From Gammaproteobacteria bacterium (lineage in GTDB: Bacteria > Pseudomonadota > Gammaproteobacteria > Pseudomonadales > Azotimanducaceae), in the NCBI GenBank assembly GCA_026707045.1, contig JAPOXO010000092.1, positions 1-43,037 of the forward strand: 43,037 bases of DNA. Reading direction: 5' to 3'. This document shows, one piece after another, positions 15,771 through 23,200 of the stretch. The notes beneath the pieces were generated by a model that was not told where the DNA came from, made no database searches, and was given only the letters and a program-made list of their open reading frames with translations. Every line of letters begins with the position of its first letter. Within the stretch, counting starts at the first letter, position 1. Both the position numbers and the translations under genes were made by a program.

Positions 15771-17605
15771 TGCGGATTGCTCAACAGAGAAGAAGACTGA
15801 GATCGGCTTCTATACTGAATTACAGGCGCGGGCACGAGAGAATGTTGCGCGACCGTCCCCCAAATTGGCTGACGAGAAATCACACCGGATTCACGAATAG
15901 AGAAAACTCCTGTGTGTCCAAATAAGGAATCACCTCGAGCCAAGACTGGTATGTTTAAGGCTACTCGGTACGCATCCATTCCAAAAGCATAGAGCGGAAA
16001 CAACTCTCGCGCATCGGTAAACGATCCATGAACTTCCTGAATCAAAGAGTTGGGATAGAGAGTAGCGGGGATGCTTGTAAAGAGCGTGCCGTTCTCGTAT
16101 TCGACGCGTTGTTCTCTATCACGAAATGTCGGTTCCGCAACTACGATTGGAATATCTCCAGCAAAGTGATACTGCAGTGCTGCAGTAACGGATCCAAATT
16201 CTGCGTAGTCCACGAAGGCAACAATGGCATCGATGTCTTCACGTCTTCTTGCCCTGAATTCGACCTCGCCGATTAAGTCTTCTAGCCGCTCGTGTCGACT
16301 ATTGCTCTGTGCTACTAGAAGAACCTGCGAAACACTCTGGGTAATTTCACTCAAATCACTCAAAAGAGTTTCGTCAGCGATTCTGATTGCAGGTGACAGT
16401 GCTTCTTTGAGGGCAACGGATGCACGAGCACACCAAAAGTCTTGACCAATAAACAGCAGAATACGTTCTGCCCTCATATCTTGAAGCTTTCTAGCAATCG
16501 CCGAAACATCGTCCTCTACAACCATACTGAGTTGCAGCGAAGAAGAATTGGAAACTGCAGTTTCCGAGACTCTGTTGAGAGCCACAACTGGAACTGCCAA
16601 TGTGTCTCCTCGGACTAGAGCACGTACTCGGTCTTTGTCTAGCGGACCCACGACAATATCCACTCCGTCGGCAATAACTTGATCGATTAAAAGACTAATG
16701 TCGGATTCTTCCGTGTCGTACAACTCAACACTGATGCTTCGATTCCTTCCAACAACCGAAAGGTGTGCTGAAAGAAAACCGTTTCGAATTGCTCTCGCCG
16801 CGCTTGACAGTGAGCCTGCTTGAGGGAGCAAGAGTGCCAGGCGTTTTGGCTTCTCGTACTCAGTTATGTCGATTTGGAGGGGCGGATAGAGTGCAGCTAA
16901 GTGATTGGCATGCCCAAACTTCCACTGCTCGAATCGTTCGTATTGCTGTGTTGGTGTAATGGAACTCCCAATCAGTTGCGCGAGTTCCCACCAATCCTCG
17001 GCGCTAGATGTATGTTGAGGTTGGTCGTCTTGTCCACGATACATGCACCAGCTCGTAAGAACGTCCCATATCTTTCTTGACCAAGCTAGGCTGTCGGCGG
17101 CTCCTATGGGAGAAAATTTCGACAGGTCATCGACTGTGTTCTCACAGTCTTGTAGTACCCAATGCATGTGACCGAGAATCAGCGCTTTGATTCCGGACTC
17201 TGAATAATTCGAAGGCACGAGTCCCCCGGCAAGCAGCAACCCGACACTTGGATTGTCGGAAAATTCCTTTAAAGCGCGAAGCGCTAGTGAGTCAAAACTC
17301 GTGGTCGGTGAGTTTGTATTTGTTTGTAACGCATCTATCCATGACTCAAGATAATTTTTCGCCAGCGTGAATTGACCAAGTTCATTGAAAGTATCGAGGT
17401 TGTTGACGGTATCTGCTAGCCAGTGAGACCAAACGCTTTCGTCACTCGCTCGAGTTTGCTCTGAGTCCGTTCCGTTTAGCAAAGTATCTCCAATCGGAGC
17501 TTGATGTGATGTACTCTGACATCCGCTCCCCATACCTATAAGTACGACACAAATGCACAGAAAAGAAAATGCCAGTGGTCGGCTATACGTAGTTGCAGTA
17601 CACAT
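15767..17605 (-). CDS. lpoA: Penicillin-binding protein activator LpoA (LppC family lipoprotein)
   Basis: 612 aa from the ATG at 17605; a further in-frame ATG at 17644 would add 13 residues. The signal segment PLAFSFLCICVVLIGMGSGC ends at a likely lipidated cysteine, though the residues before it are not an ideal lipobox. An N-terminal helical (TPR-like) domain of about 200 residues is followed by a periplasmic-binding-protein fold from KRLALLLPQAGSLSSAARAIRNGF onward, including DIVVGPL and FGMDAYRVA. LpoA reaches from the outer membrane to activate PBP1A. Its 5' end overlaps that of rsmI, which runs the other way. Confidence 0.93.
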   Translation of the reverse strand: MCTATTYSRPLAFSFLCICVVLIGMGSGCQSTSHQAPIGDTLLNGTDSEQTRASDESVWSHWLADTVNNLDTFNELGQFTLAKNYLESWIDALQTNTNSPTTSFDSLALRALKEFSDNPSVGLLLAGGLVPSNYSESGIKALILGHMHWVLQDCENTVDDLSKFSPIGAADSLAWSRKIWDVLTSWCMYRGQDDQPQHTSSAEDWWELAQLIGSSITPTQQYERFEQWKFGHANHLAALYPPLQIDITEYEKPKRLALLLPQAGSLSSAARAIRNGFLSAHLSVVGRNRSISVELYDTEESDISLLIDQVIADGVDIVVGPLDKDRVRALVRGDTLAVPVVALNRVSETAVSNSSSLQLSMVVEDDVSAIARKLQDMRAERILLFIGQDFWCARASVALKEALSPAIRIADETLLSDLSEITQSVSQVLLVAQSNSRHERLEDLIGEVEFRARRREDIDAIVAFVDYAEFGSVTAALQYHFAGDIPIVVAEPTFRDREQRVEYENGTLFTSIPATLYPNSLIQEVHGSFTDARELFPLYAFGMDAYRVALNIPVLARGDSLFGHTGVFSIRESGVISRQPIWGTVAQHSLVPAPVIQYRSRSQSSSLLSNPQ

Positions 17606-18431
17606 CGGAAACGTTGAGGATTTATCGGTTCGAGCGGTTCGCATTCTTCAGACGGTAGATCGAATCGCCTGCGAAAGTGTTGCGCATACCAAGATACTAC
17701 TGGATAAGCTCGGCATTCCTTTCAATAGATCAATGCTCATTGTTCTCAACGATATAAACGAAAGCAAACAGAGCAAGCAGATCTTGGATCTTGTCAGTCA
17801 AGGCTCTGACGTTGCGATTGTCACGGATTCTGGAACGCCATTAATTTCCGACCCAGGTTTCACTGTGATAAGACGCGCATTTAAGCGAGGCCAAACAATA
17901 GTGCCGATTCCAGGTCCGAGTTCGTTAACCACAATCGCATCGGTTTGTCCGATTCCGCTGAACACGTTTCAGTTCATTGGATTCGTTCGGCCAAGCGGCC
18001 TGGAAAAAAGAAAACATCTCATGTCGATTGCTGAATCCACGGTTTCATCGATCTTCTTCGAGACGGCGAAAAGAATCCAATCCACTTTATCGACTCTGAT
18101 CGAGCTAGGATTCGGCGAACGAGAATTGTTTCTCGGCAGGGAACTCACCAAGATTCACGAGGAGCTGCTGCACGGCTCGGTAGATGAGCTCTATTCCCAA
18201 TTGAACTCGCGCACCACACAACTTGGAGAATTTGTTGGAGTTCTAGCCAAGAATGAAACCGTAAGTGCGAGGCTGGACTCGGACGGGTTGATTCGAGAAT
18301 TGCTTCCACATGTCAAGGCTTCGAAGGTCGCTGCCATAGTTTCAAGACTCACGCCAATGAAGCGAGAAGATGCCTACTCACGAACTGTCGAACTGCAGGA
18401 ACTACTGGATCGCACAAAGAAAGTTGATTGA
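17553..18431 (+). CDS. rsmI: 16S rRNA (cytidine-2'-O)-methyltransferase RsmI, divergent
   Basis: 292 aa of the tetrapyrrole-methylase fold. RsmI methylates C1402 of 16S rRNA using S-adenosylmethionine. The clearest matches are TDSGTPLISDPGF and PIPGPSSLTTIAS near residues 90-130. Several other signatures have drifted: the usual TPIGN near the start reads VHIGN (V16-H17), EDTRHT reads ESVAHT (41-46), and the ESPHR-type motif reads ETAKR. The fold and genome position (lpoA / rsmI / rnpB) support the name, but activity is less certain than usual. The ATG at 17553 is the only in-frame start before the conserved LYVVA strand, so the first 53 nt are also the 5' end of lpoA on the other strand. Confidence 0.88.
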   Translation: MHRKENASGRLYVVAVHIGNVEDLSVRAVRILQTVDRIACESVAHTKILLDKLGIPFNRSMLIVLNDINESKQSKQILDLVSQGSDVAIVTDSGTPLISDPGFTVIRRAFKRGQTIVPIPGPSSLTTIASVCPIPLNTFQFIGFVRPSGLEKRKHLMSIAESTVSSIFFETAKRIQSTLSTLIELGFGERELFLGRELTKIHEELLHGSVDELYSQLNSRTTQLGEFVGVLAKNETVSARLDSDGLIRELLPHVKASKVAAIVSRLTPMKREDAYSRTVELQELLDRTKKVD

Positions 18432-18520
18432 GCAATGCCCATCTTCAGAGCCGTATTCGACTTGAGTGGTGTCGCAACACCATTGATTGCAGATTTACTT
18501 AAAACAAATAGGAGGGAACA

Positions 18521-18550
18521 ATGTCTTACTTAAGGATAAAAATTTCCTAG
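18521..18550 (+). other. Nine-codon open frame with consensus ribosome site before rnpB
   Basis: AGGAGGG at 18510-18516 is followed after four bases by ATG, eight more codons (MSYLRIKIS) and TAG. It is the best Shine-Dalgarno match I noticed in the window, but it leads only to this tiny frame, which ends just before the RNase P RNA. It may be chance, or the remnant of a gene start disrupted before rnpB. Confidence 0.25.
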
Positions 18551-18558
18551 TATTAATT

Positions 18559-18911
18559 GGGAGACGGCTAGGCGATCGCCGGACCCTGCGTGGTTCGGAG
18601 GAAAGTCCGGGCTCCATAGGACAGAGCGCCAGGTAACACCTGGGGAGTGCGAACTCACGGAAAGTGCAACAGAAAATACACCGCTGCACGTTCACTAGTA
18701 GTAGCAGTAAGGGTGAAATGGTGCGGTAAGAGCGCACCGCGAGTTCTGGCAACAGAATCGGCTAGGTAAACCCCGCTCGGAGCAAGACCAAATAGGAATT
18801 GAATCACGTGGTCCGCGTGCAATTCGGGTAGGTTGCTTGAGACTCATGGCGACATGCGTCCCAGATGAATGGTCGCCCTCGACAGAACCCGGCTTACCGG
18901 CCGTCTCCTAT
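18559..18911 (+). ncRNA. rnpB: RNase P RNA (type A)
   Basis: About 353 nt. The ends pair: GAGACGG at 18561-18567 with CCGTCTC at 18901-18907 (helix P1). Universal conserved blocks are present: GAGGAAAGTCCGGGCTCC near 18598-18615, AGGGTGAAA at 18711-18719, GGTAAACCCC near 18766-18775, and ACAGAACCCGGCTTAC near 18881-18896. It is the catalytic RNA that trims the 5' ends of tRNA precursors. The position after rsmI is that found in Pseudomonas. The exact ends are estimated from the P1 pairing. A weak TAGTAT at 18548-18553 could be the -10 box. Confidence 0.95.
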
Positions 18912-18947
18912 TTGTGCGTCTTGAACGCCGTTCATCAACAACCACGA

Positions 18948-19331
18948 TCAGGGCCGTAGCTCGAAATATAAGTGATGGTGCAAACGGCATCCAGGATTGA
19001 AATGAGCTTTGCAGTGAGGACACTGATCTTTGCCATCCAAGTAGGTGTCAATGGATAGTCGTGTACCGCAGCTTCCGCAAATAATTGCTTTTTTCTTCCC
19101 TTCCGAAAATTGCCACATGACGGACTCGTGGTCAGTCAACTCTTCATGGCAAAAATAGCAAGAAAACCAATCTCCACAACACTTGAACCGAATGCCAACT
19201 ATGTCAAGGGGACCGTGGTAATGGACGCATCGAGTCTGAGCATCTATGCCTCTTCCATTGACGGTAACACCCCCAATACAAACCTGATTTTGTTGGGATG
19301 TTGTTTTCCGATCTTCCACTCGCCAGCTCAC
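18948..19331 (-). CDS. CHY-type zinc finger protein
   Basis: 127 aa rich in Cys and His. The order C-x-HYHGPLDIVGIRFKCCGDWFSCYFCHEE, then H-x(n)-WQF, then ICGSCG and CPHCKAHFNPGC-x-LHHHLYF, is that of the CHY zinc finger (named for its CHY residues, here C-V-HYHG), which binds three zinc ions. Bacterial members are small and of unknown function; in eukaryotes the domain occurs in ubiquitin ligases such as Pirh2 and in the mitochondrial protein Hot13. The start is GTG at 19331 with no strong ribosome site. It converges on rnpB and diverges from the prodomain-like gene, and is the first gene of the insert between rnpB and rsmH. Confidence 0.85.
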   Translation of the reverse strand: MSWRVEDRKTTSQQNQVCIGGVTVNGRGIDAQTRCVHYHGPLDIVGIRFKCCGDWFSCYFCHEELTDHESVMWQFSEGKKKAIICGSCGTRLSIDTYLDGKDQCPHCKAHFNPGCRLHHHLYFELRP

Positions 19332-19613
19332 ATTCCTGTATTCGAATTCAAACTTATTGCCATCTATTCCTCAATCATTTCAACACACGGTCATTCCACG
19401 AGACCGATTTAGCAATCTTGCATAGGAACGTATTTTCATAAATAGATCACGTTTAACTACAGTTGCGGGAGCGCTGACTTTCCCACGGTGTCTAAAGATG
19501 TGCCTTGTCAATTCGAAAAGTGCACGAGACTCTTTCGAAGACATTCGATTTTGTATCAAATAAACAGATAGAAACTAGATCTGGTGCAGAAAGCACTCCA
19601 CCGTCATCAAGCC
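19332..19613. other. Divergent intergenic region, 282 bp
   Basis: Lies between the divergent CHY-finger and prodomain-like genes and should hold both promoters. The stretch around 19418-19450 (TTGCAT, then an AT-rich run) looks promoter-like on the plus strand, but spacing to any -10 box is poor. I see no further gene. Confidence 0.35.
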
Positions 19614-20258
19614 ATGAAATTGATTCGCACTCGTACTGTGATTCTTGCGGTTTCGGTCGCTGTCTTGGCACTGGTCGCGCTGTTTTCCTTCTTTCTCTTC
19701 AATCAACAGCACTTTCAATCGCAATCGGAAAACGAGTCTGTGCAAGAGATTCAAACTGAGGTTGGAGCCAGTGGGTCAACTGCTGCTAGCAATCCTCAGA
19801 ATTCACGTGCTGACACGAACACGCACGAGGCATGGAGCGAAACCAATGTTGAAGACGTACAAGCGTCACTGGTTCCAAAATACAAGGAAGAAGTCGAAGG
19901 CGCATCGTTGGTTGAGCTAGCACAAGACATGCAGCTGTGGCGGCAAGATGACCAATTGCGAATTTCGGTACCGCAGACTCAAGAACAGTTTCTTGTAACT
20001 ATTGCAGAAGTCATTACCACGCTCGGCAACAACCGTTCCTACAAAGGCAAGATTGTGGACGGAGAGAGCTCATACTCGTTCTTGATTACGGTTGGGGAAC
20101 GGAACGTTTTCGCTAACTTCACAACCTCTGAAGGGAGCTTTGAACTGGTCGGCAATAACCAATACGCGTGGCTTATGCCGACTGAGAACATGGACCAGCA
20201 CGTCGACTACACAAAGGACGACTTTTTCATACCGGAAATTGAGCATGGATCTCTCTAA
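19614..20258 (+). CDS. Membrane-anchored protein resembling a metallopeptidase prodomain
   Basis: 214 aa from the ATG at 19614 (an upstream in-frame codon at 19584 is less likely). The N-terminus is basic followed by one membrane segment (VILAVSVAVLALVALFSFFLF), then a Ser/Gln/Asn-rich linker. The rest, about residues 95-205, runs LRISVPQTQEQFLVTIAEV, NRSYKGKIVDGESS, FLITVGERNVFANFTTSEGSFELVG and YAWLMPTEN. That pattern of short strands resembles the N-terminal prodomain found within many bacterial M12B-like (reprolysin-like) metallopeptidases. The resemblance is by eye and is inference. The gene ends 14 nt inside the next one, which encodes exactly such a peptidase without that region, suggesting a prodomain encoded as a separate, membrane-tethered protein. 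Confidence 0.55.
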   Translation: MKLIRTRTVILAVSVAVLALVALFSFFLFNQQHFQSQSENESVQEIQTEVGASGSTAASNPQNSRADTNTHEAWSETNVEDVQASLVPKYKEEVEGASLVELAQDMQLWRQDDQLRISVPQTQEQFLVTIAEVITTLGNNRSYKGKIVDGESSYSFLITVGERNVFANFTTSEGSFELVGNNQYAWLMPTENMDQHVDYTKDDFFIPEIEHGSL

Positions 20259-23200
20259 GCGGACACAAGTACTCGGCGCAATTGCGCTGATCGCAGTTGC
20301 AGCGTTGTCTCTCAGTGCGAACGACGAAAGAGCGTTTTTCGAATGTCCGTGCACTTTGGAATTCGATGGAGAGGAGTCCTTTAGCTTGACCGCCGGATTC
20401 CGCAATTATTCCAATATCGATCTCAAGAACATGAAGGTTCAAGTGCTGTTACAAAGTGACCGCTGGTTCTATAGCTACAGCAGGGTCCTAGCCACAATTG
20501 AGATTGATCAAACCCTGCCAAAGGGAGGCGTACTCGTCGAAGGTACGTTTGATCAGTCCACGAAACACCAGGTTTCTCTGGATGACGACTACTACGTGCT
20601 GTTGCGGCTTGAAGACAGAGGCCAAAACTGGGACGACTCGATTTACATGAAGGAAAAAATAAATCCTTCCAACGAATTCACGATTCACTTTCTCGATTTT
20701 CTAGCGGACTCCGACGACGATGGTGTGAGCGATCTAAATGAAGAATTGGAAGGTACCGATCCCGACAATCCTTTCTCGGTTCCACCCGACACAGTTATTG
20801 ATGTGGTCGCGTTGTATGGCAAGAACTTTGCAAAGGAATTTGACGGGGATGCGACCACCCGTATACAGCACGTCTTTGAACTTGCAAACCAATATCTGGA
20901 CGACAGCGATCTTCCCATGCAATGGCGGATCGTCGGTACCGTGGAAGTCGAAATGGACGACCAGACAACTAGGCTCGAGAATTTCGAAGATCTTTTCTTC
21001 GAAGGTGAACGACACGGATCGGATTTGGCCGTCTTGTTTGGACCATTTCCCGAAAAAGGCGGATACTGTGGCTTCGCTGGAATCTACGGCTGGGGCCGTC
21101 GCGGCGAATTGTCCCAAGTCAGTCTTGCCTATGCATTGGCAACGGTGGTGGGATCTTGTGGAGCTCGTACATTAGCTCATGAATTGGGACACCTGATGGG
21201 TTTGCACCACTCCGTATGGCAGCACTCCACGGGAGCATGGAGATGGTCCCGCGGACACTCAGTAACTGGTGATTTCTATACCTTGATGTCATACGGCGGC
21301 CAGGGAGGGTCCGCTCAGCATGTTTTCTCAGACCCCGACGCGGAATGCGGGACTCAGGACTCACCATGTGGCGACCCTCATGACATGGACACGGCGGCGG
21401 ATGCGGTGGCAACGCTGAACGCAGTTCGTTTTCAATACGCTCGAGCACGCGATTCATTTGAAGACAGCGATGGAGATGGCTTTGTCGATCCGGTGGATGA
21501 CTTTTCGAACGATTCATCAGAGTGGGTAGATACCGATGGCGATGGAGTGGGAAACAACGCTGATGAAGATGACGACGACGACGGCTATTTGGATATCGAA
21601 GACGCATTTCCCTTGGATTCATCGGAATATCTTGATAGTGACGATGATGGTATCGGAGACTTGACAGACGTCTTTCCCAATGACCCGACTGAATGGGAGG
21701 ATTCCGACGGCGACGGTGTAGGAGACAACTCCGACGACTTTCCGTTGGATTCGAGTGAATGGGCCGATACCGATGGCGACGGAAGGGGAGATCAAACCGA
21801 CTTATTCCCGGAAGATTCCACCGAATGGGCGGATAACGATGGAGACGGCATTGGGGACAATGCAGACAAGGATGACGATGGCGATTCAGTTCGCGACGTC
21901 GAAGATGCATATCCGTTTGATGAAAGCTTGACGGAATTCTTCTCCTACAAGTTCGTACTAGAGTCCGCAGGTGATAGTGCGACCAACGCCGTTGGATTTC
22001 GAATTTCGGAAGACGACTTCGCCGACACTCACCTTGTGATCGGAGTACCTCAATTGTCGAACGGTGGTATTAACACCGGAGGTGCCTATCTGTTGGCGCT
22101 AAACGAACTAGAGGAATTAGATCGCGCCGATGGAGCTACAGATCACGTTGTCAGCCTATCAAGCGTCGTTGATTCATCAATGTCATGGAAATTCATTGGA
22201 ACCGAAGATCTAGGCGCAGCAGGAGATTCCGTAAAGGTAGGTGATATTGACGGCGACGACAGCCCCGACGTGGTAATTGCTGTCTCCAAAGCGAACCACG
22301 GTGGAACCAGATCGGGTTCGTTGTACATCATTCCATTTGCACAGCTGGACGAGATTGACGACGACGACGATCGAGTCGTTTCACTGAGTATGTCTGACAT
22401 TGGAGACTTCGGATTGCGACTCGATGGGGCAGGACTTCAAGAGCTGGGGTCAGACAACCAAATCGTTGTTGGCGATGTCGATTCCGATGGCTACGACGAT
22501 CTTCTTGTTGGCACCCACCATCAAATCTTGGATGACGACGAGGAAATGCGCGCTGTGGCTTACTTCATTCCTGGAAGCAGGCTCGGCTCCATGGATGCTT
22601 CTGATGGTGAGCAAGATCGGATCATCGATATTTTTGGAGCGCTGGGACCAAACGACTCACGACTGTTTATTTCAACGGATGGTTCCCGTGAAAATCGGGC
22701 AAGCGTCGACCTGAGCACCAACAACGATGGTGACAATCAATTGGATTTGCTGATTGGTGCGACGTCATTTGGGGATGAATCCGAAGGTTCGGTGTTTGTA
22801 CTTTCGGGGTCTCGCTTGTTGGAAGCCGACAATGCCGATGGTCAACAGGATGGACGCATTGATCTAGCAAATGTCGCAGCTCAACAAGAATCGTGGCATA
22901 TCACGGGATCTAGGTATTCTTCGTTGGGCGGGTTTGTTGCAACTGTAAATGACTTTTCTGGAGATGGCAAATCCGACTACGGGCTATCGGGATGGTCGTC
23001 TCTTTCTGTTGTGGGATCTCAAGATCTCGAAACCCTCGATTCAAACGATGGAAATTTGGATGGCAATATTTCGTTGACTGACGGCCTTGATACAGGAAAT
23101 TCTTTTGGCGTACGCAACATAAATCCCGTTGGTCCAGTGGCGAGCAACGGCGAAACCTTTGTTTCGTCTTCTGGTACTGCTTACCCGATATTCGGTGTGT

